A stretch of 64,000 nucleotides of DNA from Pseudomonas fluorescens (GCF_902498065.1 NZ_CABVIR010000009.1:62001-126000); one strand, 5' to 3'; positions 44,566-53,191 are shown, counted from the stretch's first letter. Made by a program: numbers and translations. Notes: generated by a model not told the origin, from the letters alone.

Positions 44566-45011
44566 ATGAGCTGCCCAGCATTCGCAATTTTCTATCGAAG
44601 TATTTCCCGGTCTTCATGGGGGCAATATTCGCGTCAATTTTTACCCTGGTCTTTGCGGTGTCTTTATTTTTCGAAAGCTATTTTCGAAACCTTCCGTTGG
44701 CTGACAACGCCAAGTACTCTTTTTTCGGGGGGATCGCGCTGACCCTCATCGTCGTGCACTGCAATTTCATGGTCGCACGCGGTCGCCCGCAATGGGTGCG
44801 GCCTCTGGTCGTGCTCCTGGCCCTTTGTTTTCTTGGGGTATTGCCCACCATTGCATATGAGGTGCAACCCCTGATTTATGCTGTGACGTTGCTGTTCCCA
44901 CTGCTGGCGCTATTGCTGCTCAACAGCAAACGTCACCGCGAGATGCGCCAGAAACTGCTTGAAGTACGTCACTTGCGCCAAGCTCTTATTGCAAAGCACA
45001 AAGCCCGTTAG
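44562..45011 (+). CDS. Small four-helix membrane protein; candidate immunity protein
   Basis: The 149-aa protein has four predicted membrane helices: about 15-37 (FPVFMGAIFASIFTLVFAVSLF), 52-72 (YSFFGGIALTLIVVHCNFMV), 80-98 (RPLVVLLALCFLGVLPTIA) and 102-121 (QPLIYAVTLLFPLLALLLL). A basic cytoplasmic tail follows (NSKRHREMRQKLLEVRHLRQAL). GAGGAGG lies 8 bp before the ATG and the start overlaps the upstream stop, so the pair is made together. Polytopic inner-membrane immunity proteins commonly protect against pore-forming toxins, which fits the upstream gene. No family is recognised. Base composition is somewhat more AT-rich than in flanking genes. Confidence 0.6.
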   Translation: MNELPSIRNFLSKYFPVFMGAIFASIFTLVFAVSLFFESYFRNLPLADNAKYSFFGGIALTLIVVHCNFMVARGRPQWVRPLVVLLALCFLGVLPTIAYEVQPLIYAVTLLFPLLALLLLNSKRHREMRQKLLEVRHLRQALIAKHKAR

Positions 45012-45087
45012 TTGGTTAGATTCAGCACCCGCCCCTCACACGTGCGCCACAAATATGTGCAGCCCTCGCACTATAACCGCAGCCACG

Positions 45088-45102
45088 GCGCCGTTTTGGT
45101 GC
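45088..45102 (+). promoter_or_regulatory. NtrC-like dyad upstream of the transglutaminase cluster
   Basis: GCGCC-GTTTT-GGTGC matches the NtrC half-sites GCACC-N5-GGTGC at 9 of 10 positions. Its centre is about 80 bp upstream of the predicted sigma-54 start point, a normal distance for an enhancer-binding protein. Confidence 0.5.
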
Positions 45103-45147
45103 TGTACTGCACCGGCGTCTGTTGATAAAGCGCAATGACCGCCGCTC

Positions 45148-45163
45148 TGGCATAAGTCTTGCG
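45148..45163 (+). promoter_or_regulatory. Sigma-54 (-24/-12) promoter-like element for the transglutaminase cluster
   Basis: TGGCATAAGTCTTGCG has GG and GC at exactly the 12-bp spacing of the TGGCAC-N5-TTGCW consensus, with one change in TGGCAC (T for C) and G for W at the end. The GTG start is 39 bp downstream. Confidence 0.6.
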
Positions 45164-45201
45164 CCGCTTTCGATAACGTCCAGGCTCGCAGGAGGCACGC
45201 C

Positions 45202-48200
45202 GTGTCGATTCATGTCGCATTGCACCACGTCACGCATTACCGCTACGACCGCGCCGTTGAGCTCGGTCCGCAGATTGTTCGCCTGCGCCCGGCTGCCCAC
45301 AGTCGTACGCGGATACTGTCGTATGCGCTGAAAGTCTCACCCGAGCAGCATTTCATTAACTGGCAGCAGGACCCTCAGGGCAATTACCTGGCACGGTTGG
45401 TGTTCCCGGAGAAAACCACTGAGCTGCGGATCGAAGTCGATCTGCTGGCGGAAATGGCAGTGTTCAATCCGTTCGACTTCTTCCTCGAACCCTACGCGGA
45501 AAAAATCCCGTTCACTTACGCTGCGGATGAGCGCAAGGAACTGGCGCCGTACCTGGAAACCTTGCCCCTTACACCAAAGTTCAAGGCCTATCTGGACGGC
45601 ATCGACCGCACGCCGCTGCCGAGTGTGGACTTCCTCGTCGCGCTCAATCAGCGCCTGAGCGAAGACATCGGTTACCTGATCCGTATGGAGCCAGGCGTGC
45701 AGACGCCCGAGCACACCCTTGAGCACGCCTCCGGTTCCTGCCGCGACTCGGCATGGCTGTTGGTACAACTGCTGCGCAACCTGGGGCTGGCGGCACGTTT
45801 TGTCTCCGGCTATCTGATTCAACTCACCGCCGATGTCAAAAGTCTCGACGGCCCTTCTGGCACCGAAGTGGACTTCACTGACCTGCACGCCTGGTGCGAG
45901 GTTTATTTGCCCGGTGCGGGCTGGATCGGCCTGGACGCGACGTCAGGGCTGTTCGCCGGTGAAGGACACATTCCGTTGGCGTGTAGTCCCGATCCGGGCT
46001 CTGCGGCACCGATCAGTGGCCTGGTGGAACCGTGCGAGTGCGAGTTCACCCACGAAATGTCCGTGGAACGGATTTGGGAGGCGCCGCGCGTCACCAAGCC
46101 CTACACCGAAGATCAATGGCTGGCGATCCAGGCGCTGGGCCGGCAGATTGATGCCGACTTGCTGGAAGGTGACGTGCGCCTGACCATGGGCGGCGAGCCG
46201 ACCTTCGTCTCCATCGACGACCCGGACGGCGCCGAGTGGAACACTGCGGCGCTCGGGCCGGACAAGCGTCGCCTGTCCGCCGAACTGTTCCAGCGCATGC
46301 GCAAGCGTTACGCGCCCAAAGGGCTGGTGCATTTCGGTCAGGGCAAGTGGTACCCCGGCGAGCAACTGCCGCGCTGGTCGCTCAATTGCTATTGGCGCCG
46401 CGATGGCGTGCCAATCTGGCACAACAGCGCGCTGATTGCCGATGAGCAGGAAGACTACGGCGCCGATGGCGAACTGGCCGGGCGTTTTCTGGCGAGTGTC
46501 GCTGAACGCCTGAAAATTCCGACGCGTTTTGTGTTCCCGGCCTACGAAGACAATTTCTATTACCTCTGGCGCGAAGGCACTTTGCCGCAGAACGTCAGCG
46601 CCGAAGATTCGCGTCTGGAAGAGCCGCTGGAGCGTGCGCGATTGCGCAAAGTCTTCAGTCAGGGCCTGGATAAAGTGATCGGCCAGGTGCTGCCACTGGC
46701 GCGCACGGCCAAGGGCGATCAGTGGCAAAGCGGTCGCTGGTATCTGCGCGACGAGCACTGCCGATTGGTACCGGGGGATTCGCCACTGGGTTATCGCTTG
46801 CCACTGGGTTCGCAGCCGTGGGTGAAAGCCGCCGAGTATCCCTTCATCTATCCCAACGACCCCAATCAGGAATTCCCGGCGCTTCCAGACACTCAACAGT
46901 TGAACAGCCCCGCAGCTGCAGCCGAGGCGGTCGAGCGCGATCTGAAAGTCGACGAATCCGCCGATTGGCTGACGCGCACTGCGTTCTGCGCCGAGGCACG
47001 GGAAGGGCGGTTGTACTTGTTCATGCCACCGCTGGAGCGGGTCGAGGATTACCTGGAACTGGTCACTGCGATCGAGGCCACCGCTCAGGAACTGCATTGC
47101 CCGGTGCTGCTGGAAGGCTATGAGCCGCCGAGCGATCCACGCCTGAGCAACTTCCGCATCACCCCGGATCCTGGCGTGATCGAGGTCAACGTACAGCCGT
47201 CCGCGACTTGGGATGAGTTGGTCGAGCGCACCGAGTTTCTCTACGAAGAAGCGCGCCAGACTCGGCTGACCACCGAAAAATTCATGATCGACGGCCGGCA
47301 CACCGGCACCGGTGGCGGTAACCATTTCGTACTGGGCGGCGCGACACCGGCTGACTCACCTTTTCTTCGTCGTCCGGATTTGCTGCGCAGCCTCATCAGT
47401 TACTGGCATAACCATCCGTCCTTGTCCTACCTGTTTTCCGGATTGTTCATCGGCCCGACGTCCCAGGCGCCGCGCGTCGACGAAGCCCGCAACGATGCGT
47501 TGTACGAGCTGGAAATTGCCTTTGCCCAGATGCCTGAACCCGGCGAGGAATGCGCGCCATGGCTGGTCGACCGGCTGCTGCGCAACCTGCTGATCGACGT
47601 GACCGGCAACACGCATCGCGCCGAGTTCTGCATCGACAAACTCTATTCGCCCGACGGCGCGACGGGGCGTCTTGGCTTGCTGGAGCTGCGCGCGTTTGAA
47701 ATGCCGCCCCATGCGCGCATGAGCCTGGCTCAGCAATTGCTGTTGAGGGCGCTGGTCGCGCGGTTCTGGCGCGAGCCTTACGCACCGCCGAAACTGGCAC
47801 GTTGGGGCACTGAGCTGCATGACCGGTTCCTGTTGCCACACTTTATCGAGCAGGATTTCGCCGACGTCATCGTGGACCTCAATGCCTCGGGTTATCCGGT
47901 GCGGGCCGAGTGGTTCGCGGCGCATCTGGAATTTCGCTTTCCCAAGGTTGGCGATTACGCCGTCAGCGGCATCGAGCTGGAAGTGCGTCAGGCGCTGGAG
48001 CCTTGGCATGTGCTGGGTGAAGAGGGCGCGGTTGGCGGCACGGTGCGCTACGTGGATTCGTCCCTGGAGCGCTTGCAAGTGAAGCTCACCGGCCTGGCGC
48101 CGCAACGTTATTTGCTGACGTGCAATGGCGTTCCCGTGCCCTTGCAGCCGACCGGGCGGGTTGGCGAATTCGTCGCGGGCGTACGCTTTCGTGCCTGGCA

Positions 48201-48477
48201 GCCGGCCAACTGCCTGCAACCGACCATTCCCGTCCACGCGCCGTTGGTGTTCGACCTGCTCGACACCTGGATGCAACGTTCGCTGGGGGGCTGTCAGTAC
48301 CACGTCGCCCATCCGGGCGGGCGCAACTATGACAGCTTGCCGGTGAACGCCAATGAAGCCGAGAGTCGGAGGATGGCGCGTTTCTTCCGCATCGGACACA
48401 GCCCAGGGAAACTTCCTATACCGATTCTGGAAATTAACGACGAGCTGCCGATGACTCTCGATTTGCGACGTTTCTAA
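45202..48477 (+). CDS. Transglutaminase-like protease/ligase fused to DUF2126
   Basis: The 1091-aa protein begins with a GTG at 45202 preceded by AGGAGG (45190-45195). Residues 1-250 are a bacterial transglutaminase N-terminal domain plus core with a complete catalytic triad: Cys180 (SGSCRDSAWLLVQLLR), His229 (LHAWCEV) and Asp245 (GLDATSG). Residues about 315-1080 are DUF2126 with LTMGGEPTFVSIDD, GQGKWYPGEQLPRWSLN and HTGTGGGNHFVLGG; comparative genomics has proposed it as an amide-bond ligase related to glutamine synthetase-type folds. It is first in a set with the ATP-grasp/alpha-E and second transglutaminase genes. Cytoplasmic, with no signal peptide. Substrate and product are unknown. Confidence 0.88.
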   Translation: MSIHVALHHVTHYRYDRAVELGPQIVRLRPAAHSRTRILSYALKVSPEQHFINWQQDPQGNYLARLVFPEKTTELRIEVDLLAEMAVFNPFDFFLEPYAEKIPFTYAADERKELAPYLETLPLTPKFKAYLDGIDRTPLPSVDFLVALNQRLSEDIGYLIRMEPGVQTPEHTLEHASGSCRDSAWLLVQLLRNLGLAARFVSGYLIQLTADVKSLDGPSGTEVDFTDLHAWCEVYLPGAGWIGLDATSGLFAGEGHIPLACSPDPGSAAPISGLVEPCECEFTHEMSVERIWEAPRVTKPYTEDQWLAIQALGRQIDADLLEGDVRLTMGGEPTFVSIDDPDGAEWNTAALGPDKRRLSAELFQRMRKRYAPKGLVHFGQGKWYPGEQLPRWSLNCYWRRDGVPIWHNSALIADEQEDYGADGELAGRFLASVAERLKIPTRFVFPAYEDNFYYLWREGTLPQNVSAEDSRLEEPLERARLRKVFSQGLDKVIGQVLPLARTAKGDQWQSGRWYLRDEHCRLVPGDSPLGYRLPLGSQPWVKAAEYPFIYPNDPNQEFPALPDTQQLNSPAAAAEAVERDLKVDESADWLTRTAFCAEAREGRLYLFMPPLERVEDYLELVTAIEATAQELHCPVLLEGYEPPSDPRLSNFRITPDPGVIEVNVQPSATWDELVERTEFLYEEARQTRLTTEKFMIDGRHTGTGGGNHFVLGGATPADSPFLRRPDLLRSLISYWHNHPSLSYLFSGLFIGPTSQAPRVDEARNDALYELEIAFAQMPEPGEECAPWLVDRLLRNLLIDVTGNTHRAEFCIDKLYSPDGATGRLGLLELRAFEMPPHARMSLAQQLLLRALVARFWREPYAPPKLARWGTELHDRFLLPHFIEQDFADVIVDLNASGYPVRAEWFAAHLEFRFPKVGDYAVSGIELEVRQALEPWHVLGEEGAVGGTVRYVDSSLERLQVKLTGLAPQRYLLTCNGVPVPLQPTGRVGEFVAGVRFRAWQPANCLQPTIPVHAPLVFDLLDTWMQRSLGGCQYHVAHPGGRNYDSLPVNANEAESRRMARFFRIGHSPGKLPIPILEINDELPMTLDLRRF

Positions 48478-48565
48478 ACCGTACGCGACGCTCGGATTTT
48501 TCGTATATCCGGGCGTCATGAGCCTGCGTTAGTCTGACCGTTCCTTGCTGTCTGCCGAGCTTTCC

Positions 48566-51052
48566 ATGCCTGATCTGCTTGACCGCTACCCGCTTACGGC
48601 GGGCACTTATCACGAACTGCTCGACGACAGTGGCGCCGTGCGCCCCCACTGGCGTCGGTTGTTCGACCAGTTGCAACGCAGCACGCCAGCGCAGCTGGTG
48701 CAGCGTCAGGCGCTGCTGACCCGGCAGATCCAGGAAAACGGCGTGACCTACAACGTCTACGCCGACCCCAAGGGCGCGGACCGACCGTGGGAACTGGACC
48801 TGCTGCCGCACGTGATCGCCGCTGATGAATGGGAGCAGTTGTCGGCGGGCATTGCCCAACGGGCGCGTCTGCTGAACGCGGTGCTGGCCGATCTGTACGG
48901 GCCGCAACGGCTGATCGCCGAAGGTCTTTTGCCTGCCGAGCTGGTATTCGGTCACAACAACTTCCTCTGGCCCTGTCAGGGCATCACGCCGCCCGACGGG
49001 GCCTTTTTGCATCTGTATGCCGTGGATCTGGCGCGCACGCCCGACGGTCGCTGGTGGGTCACGGCGGATCGGACTCAGGCACCCTCCGGCGCCGGTTACG
49101 CCCTGGAAAACCGCACGATCGTGTCCCGGGCCTTTCCCGAGTTGTACCGCGATTTGAAGGTGCAACACCTGGCCGGGTTCTTCCGCACGCTTCAGGAAAC
49201 CCTGGCCCGTCAGGCGCCGAGCGACGATGAAGTGCCACTGGTGGTGCTGCTGACGCCGGGGCGTTTCAACGAAAGCTATTTTGAACATTTGTATCTGGCG
49301 CGACAGCTTGGTTATCCGTTGGTGGAGGGCGGCGACCTCACCGTGCGCGATGCCACGGTCTACCTGAAAACCTTGAGCGGCCTGCGCCGGGTCCACGCGA
49401 TCATGCGCCGGCTCGACGACGATTTCTGCGACCCGCTGGAACTGCGCACCGACTCTGCACTCGGTGTGCCGGGCCTGCTCGAAGCCGTGCGACAGGGGCG
49501 AGTGCTGGTGGCCAACGCTCTGGGCAGCGGCGTTCTCGAGTCGCCGGGACTGTTGGGCTTCTTGCCCAAGATCAACCAGTTCCTGTTCGGCGAAGAGCTG
49601 ATCCTGCCCTCTATCGCCACGTGGTGGTGTGGCGAAGCGCCGGTGCTGGCCCAGGCGTTGGAAAAATTGCCGGAATTGCTGATCAAGCCAGCGTTCCCGT
49701 CACAGAGCTTCGTGCCGGTGTTTGGCCGTGATTTGAGTGAAAAGCAGCGCCAGAGTCTCTCTGAGCGCATGCAGGCGCGCCCCTACGCCTATGTGGCGCA
49801 AGAACTGGCGCAATTGTCCCAGGCGCCGATCTGGCAGGCCGAGGGTGGCCAGTTGCAACCCCGGGCCATCGGCATGCGTGTTTATGCGGTGGCGAGTCGC
49901 GACGGGTATCGGGTTTTGCCCGGCGGTTTGACCCGGGTGGCCGCAGAGGCCGACGCTGAAGTGGTGTCGATGCAACGCGGCGGCGCGAGCAAGGACACTT
50001 GGGTGCTGGGGGATCGGCCTCCGAGCGGTGAACAATGGAAAGCCCAGCGCAACATCGGCGTGCATGATCTGGTGCGGCGCGATCCGTATCTGCCGTCGCG
50101 GGTGGTGGAAAACCTGTTCTGGTTCGGCCGTTACTGCGAGCGCTGCGATGACAGTGCGCGATTGCTGCGGATCATGCTGGCGCGCTACGTCGATGGCGAT
50201 GACCCGCAAGCGCTGGAGGCCGCGGTCGATCTGGGTGAGCGGCTGATATTGCTGCCTGATGAAGGCGAGTTGCCTGAACGGTTGTTGGCGGCGCTGCTCG
50301 GCGACGATTGGCCGTTCAGCCTGCGTTCCAACCTGCAGCGCTTGCAGTGGGCTGCGTCGCAAGTGCGCGGCAAGCTCTCGCGGGAAAACTGGCAGGCGCT
50401 GGTGGAGTTGCAGCGTGAGGCCGTTGAACTGGAAACCGAAGAACCGGATTTCGGCGAGTTGCTGGACTTTCTCAACCGTCTGGTGATGTCGCTGGCGGCG
50501 CTGTCGGGTTTTGCGCTGGACGACATGACCCGGGACGAAGGCTGGCGCTTCCTGATGATCGGTCGACGGATCGAACGCCTGCAATTTCTCAGCGGTAGCC
50601 TGGCGGCGTTCCTGCGCGGCAGCGGTGCCTTCGATCAGGCCGGACTGGAATGGCTGCTGGAACTGGGCAACAGCAGCATCACCTACCGCTCGCGGTATCT
50701 GGCGGTGGCGCAATTGATCCCGGTGCTGGACTTGTTACTCCTCGACGAGCAGAACCCTCATGCGGTGCTGTTCCAGTTGAAGCTGGTGACCCGTACCCTT
50801 AAACGCTTGAACGATGACTTTGGCGTGCCGCGCGAAGCAGGCTTGCCGCTGCTGGTGGAGCGTCTGGCGCGCTTTGATCTGGGGTGTCTGGAGAATTCGC
50901 TGTTTGGTGAAGCCAGCGTGCGCGCTGCCATCAATGGCTTGGCTGATCTGCTGCAAGAGATTGCCGACGCGAGCGGGCAGGTGTCGGATCGTTTGGCATT
51001 GCGCCATTTCGCCCATGTCGATGATGTCAGCCAGCGTACGGTGTCCGTCTGA
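48566..51052 (+). CDS. Circularly permuted ATP-grasp fused to alpha-E domain
   Basis: The 828-aa protein has a circularly permuted ATP-grasp module in about residues 75-470 (YNVYADPKGADRPWELDLLPHVI; FGHNNFLWPCQGI; VEGGDLTVRDATVYLKTLSG; LPSIATWWCGE; LIKPAFPSQSFVPVFG). An alpha-E (DUF403) helical domain follows at about 505-820 (LPSRVVENLFWFGRYCERCDDSARLLRIML; GLADLLQEI). In many genomes these two are separate neighbouring genes; here they are fused. ATP-grasp enzymes make amide or peptide bonds through acyl-phosphates, so the fusion probably synthesises a peptide-like product. Start at 48566 (MPDLLDRYPL); the RBS is weak and translation may depend on the upstream gene, 88 bp away. Confidence 0.87.
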   Translation: MPDLLDRYPLTAGTYHELLDDSGAVRPHWRRLFDQLQRSTPAQLVQRQALLTRQIQENGVTYNVYADPKGADRPWELDLLPHVIAADEWEQLSAGIAQRARLLNAVLADLYGPQRLIAEGLLPAELVFGHNNFLWPCQGITPPDGAFLHLYAVDLARTPDGRWWVTADRTQAPSGAGYALENRTIVSRAFPELYRDLKVQHLAGFFRTLQETLARQAPSDDEVPLVVLLTPGRFNESYFEHLYLARQLGYPLVEGGDLTVRDATVYLKTLSGLRRVHAIMRRLDDDFCDPLELRTDSALGVPGLLEAVRQGRVLVANALGSGVLESPGLLGFLPKINQFLFGEELILPSIATWWCGEAPVLAQALEKLPELLIKPAFPSQSFVPVFGRDLSEKQRQSLSERMQARPYAYVAQELAQLSQAPIWQAEGGQLQPRAIGMRVYAVASRDGYRVLPGGLTRVAAEADAEVVSMQRGGASKDTWVLGDRPPSGEQWKAQRNIGVHDLVRRDPYLPSRVVENLFWFGRYCERCDDSARLLRIMLARYVDGDDPQALEAAVDLGERLILLPDEGELPERLLAALLGDDWPFSLRSNLQRLQWAASQVRGKLSRENWQALVELQREAVELETEEPDFGELLDFLNRLVMSLAALSGFALDDMTRDEGWRFLMIGRRIERLQFLSGSLAAFLRGSGAFDQAGLEWLLELGNSSITYRSRYLAVAQLIPVLDLLLLDEQNPHAVLFQLKLVTRTLKRLNDDFGVPREAGLPLLVERLARFDLGCLENSLFGEASVRAAINGLADLLQEIADASGQVSDRLALRHFAHVDDVSQRTVSV

Positions 51053-51942
51053 TGAGCGCCCATTACCAGATTTTTCACGACACCCATTATCACTACGACA
51101 GCCCGGTGTCGCTCGCTCAGCAGTTGGCGCACCTGTGGCCGCGTTCTTGCGCCTGGCAGCGTTGTACCCAGCAACGATTGCAGATCAGCCCTGACCCGAC
51201 GGCACGTCGCGATGAGCTGGACGTCTTCGGCAATCCGCTGACCCGGCTGGCGTTCGAACGGCCTCACGATGAGTTGCTGGTCAATGCCAGCCTTACCGTT
51301 GAAGTGTTGGCCCGGCCAACGCTGGATTTCAATCAATCGCCGGCCTGGGAAGATACCCGCAACGCACTGACCTACAGCAGTCAGCCGCTTTCGCCTGACG
51401 TGCTCGAAGCGTGCCGCTACCGGTTCGAATCGCCCTATGTGCATTTGAAGCGCAATTTCGTCGAGTTCTCGGAAAGCTGTTTTCCGGCGGGCCGGCCGTT
51501 GTTGCTCGGCGTTCAGGCGCTGATGGAAAAAATCTTCAGTGAATTCACTTTCGATGCCGAAGCCACTCAAGTGGCAACTCCACTGGTGGAAGTGCTGGAG
51601 CGCCGGCGCGGGGTATGCCAGGACTTCGCTCACCTGATGCTCGCTTGCGTGCGTTCCCGTGGGTTGGCGGCCCGTTACATCAGCGGCTATCTGCTGACTC
51701 AGCCACCACCGGGCCAGCCACGGCTGATCGGTGCCGATGCATCGCACGCCTGGGTTTCAGTGTTTTGCCCGGTATTGGGTTGGGTGGATTTCGATCCGAC
51801 CAACAATGTGCAACCGGCGCTGGAGCACATCACCTTGGCCTGGGGCCGGGATTTTTCGGATGTTTCGCCGTTGCGTGGGGTCATACTGGGGGGCGGAAAT
51901 CACGATCCCGAAGTCCGGGTCACCGTGATGCCACTGGAGTAA
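51052..51942 (+). CDS. Transglutaminase-like cysteine peptidase family protein
   Basis: The 296-aa protein has the N-terminal bacterial transglutaminase domain (YQIFHDTHYHYDSPVSLAQQLAHLWPR) and a catalytic core with Cys189 (RRGVCQDFAHLML), His232 (ASHAWVSVF) and Asp248 (DFDPTN). It shares one base with the stop of the ATP-grasp gene (TGATG), so the three genes are one unit. Such proteins may act as peptidases or crosslinking enzymes; its own substrate is unknown. It is related to, but much shorter than, the first gene of the set. Confidence 0.9.
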   Translation: MSAHYQIFHDTHYHYDSPVSLAQQLAHLWPRSCAWQRCTQQRLQISPDPTARRDELDVFGNPLTRLAFERPHDELLVNASLTVEVLARPTLDFNQSPAWEDTRNALTYSSQPLSPDVLEACRYRFESPYVHLKRNFVEFSESCFPAGRPLLLGVQALMEKIFSEFTFDAEATQVATPLVEVLERRRGVCQDFAHLMLACVRSRGLAARYISGYLLTQPPPGQPRLIGADASHAWVSVFCPVLGWVDFDPTNNVQPALEHITLAWGRDFSDVSPLRGVILGGGNHDPEVRVTVMPLE

Positions 51943-52012
51943 CGCAGATCCCCAGTAGGAGTAAGCGGATGTGCAGTTCTTTCGGGATGGAGGTATTTCA
52001 GACTGGTCTGTG

Positions 52013-52039
52013 AGGGTCAGCAACATCGCTGCTGACCCT
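52013..52039 (+). terminator. Hairpin after the transglutaminase cluster
   Basis: AGGGTCAGCA (52013-52022) pairs with TGCTGACCCT (52030-52039), 10 bp, with a 7-nt loop. No U-tract follows, so it may protect the 3' end rather than terminate. Confidence 0.55.
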
Positions 52040-52086
52040 GGACACAGATCCGGTGGGCCTGATCAGATCATCGGGCCCTGAGGGTC

Positions 52087-52278
52087 TCAGGCGTCGGGCG
52101 CCTGATCTTTCGGTGCTTCAACATCACTTTCTGCGGCCACTTCACCCTCTGCTTCCGGGTTCAGTGCGGCGGCTTCTTCTTCAGCTGTAGCTTTCTTGCG
52201 CTGAAGCTTTTCCTCTTTCTTCTGCTCCTTGGCCAAGTCTCTCTGACGTTTGGCGAAGGAATAATTAGGTTTAGCCAT
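52087..52278 (-). CDS. Small conserved basic/acidic protein of unknown function
   Basis: The 63-aa protein is highly charged: the N-terminal half MAKPNYSFAKRQRDLAKEQ then KKEEKLQRKK is basic and helical, and the C-terminal half is Ala/Glu-rich (AEEEAAALNPEAEGEVAAESD). The ATG at 52278 has GAGGA upstream, ruling out a longer frame that would overlap the LOG gene. Short proteins with this N-terminus recur in proteobacteria; no function is known to me. It lies 68 bp downstream of the LOG gene and may share its transcript. Confidence 0.8.
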   Translation of the reverse strand: MAKPNYSFAKRQRDLAKEQKKEEKLQRKKATAEEEAAALNPEAEGEVAAESDVEAPKDQAPDA

Positions 52279-52346
52279 GGGCGATCCTCTGGGGTCGAAG
52301 GTGAGGTTGAGCGGCGCATATTCTGCCCTGTATCGGTGCCGAGCCG

Positions 52347-52934
52347 TTAGCTGGGTTTTTGCTCTGTCCACTTTGGCACTACTGTTGGCTGCCAGGCGTC
52401 CAGGGCATCGAGCAGGTTTTGCGGCGATTCGCTCACTTGCAGCATGTCACGGTGTGCTTCTCGAACGAAGCCTTCGCCGACGATATGATCAAGAAAACCG
52501 GTCAATTTGCTATAGAAGCCGTTCACTTCCAGCAGTCCCAGCGGTTTACCGTGGTAGCCGAGCTGACCCCAGGTCCAGACTTCGAACAGTTCTTCCAGAG
52601 TGCCCAGGCCACCGGGCAGAGCGATGAACGCGTCACTGAGCTCGGCCATCCGCGCCTTACGCGCATGCATGCCGTCGACCACTTCCAGGCGCGTGAGGCC
52701 GCTGTGGCCGATTTCCTTGTCCTTGAGGCTTTGCGGGATGATCCCGATCACCTCACCGCCGGCCGCCAGTGCGGCGTCGGCCACAATCCCCATCAACCCG
52801 ACGGCGCCGCCGCCATAGACCAGGGTCAGCTTGCGCTCGGCCAATGCTCGCCCGAGGGCGACAGCCGCTTCACGATAAGCCGGGTTGGTGCCGGTGCTGG
52901 CACCGCAAAATACACAAACGGATGCTAAAGACAT
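52347..52934 (-). CDS. LOG-family protein (cytokinin riboside monophosphate phosphoribohydrolase-like)
   Basis: The 195-aa cytoplasmic protein has a Rossmann fold with VCVFCGASTGTNPAY at the N-terminus, LVYGGGAVGLMGIVADAAL, and the PGGLGTLEELFEVWTWGQLG motif, which contains the catalytic PGGxGTxxE. Family members release nucleobases from nucleoside 5'-monophosphates, and some bacterial ones produce cytokinins. In Pseudomonas the physiological substrate is unsettled. Confidence 0.92.
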   Translation of the reverse strand: MSLASVCVFCGASTGTNPAYREAAVALGRALAERKLTLVYGGGAVGLMGIVADAALAAGGEVIGIIPQSLKDKEIGHSGLTRLEVVDGMHARKARMAELSDAFIALPGGLGTLEELFEVWTWGQLGYHGKPLGLLEVNGFYSKLTGFLDHIVGEGFVREAHRDMLQVSESPQNLLDALDAWQPTVVPKWTEQKPS

Positions 52935-52993
52935 GCCTTACTCCATGGTCAGGATGGCCACAGAGTAAAGGCAGAGGCGCGGCGCTCCAAGGT

Positions 52994-53083
52994 CTAAACT
53001 GCGCGTTGGGACGTTTCACAGGTGCCACTGGCGCCACAGGCGTAAGCGGCGAGCAAACTGCACAAAAAGCTGTTGATGGACAT
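52994..53083 (-). CDS. Possible 29-codon small ORF upstream of the LOG gene
   Basis: On the minus strand an ATG at 53083 has GGAG 8 bp upstream and opens a 29-codon frame ending in TAG at 52994. The peptide begins MSINSFLCSLLAAYACGASG and contains three cysteines (positions 8, 16, 22), a hydrophobic centre and a polar C-terminus. It ends 59 bp before the LOG start. It could be a small secreted/membrane peptide, a leader peptide or chance; the good RBS is the main support. The 343-bp stretch 52935-53277 otherwise holds only the azurin promoter region. Confidence 0.35.
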   Translation of the reverse strand: MSINSFLCSLLAAYACGASGTCETSQRAV

Positions 53084-53178
53084 GACAGACGCTCCGGATA
53101 AGTGATGACGACCTGATGATAGGGCCGACCTAGACGTCTGGCTGGTAGATTGTTTCGATAGGTGTCATAGCTCTAAAG

Positions 53179-53188
53179 TTGTATACAA
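53179..53188. promoter_or_regulatory. Palindrome TTGTATACAA in the azurin upstream region
   Basis: A perfect 10-bp palindrome of the type bound by some GntR-family regulators, just upstream of the ANR-like box. Confidence 0.35.
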
Positions 53189-53191
53189 TTT

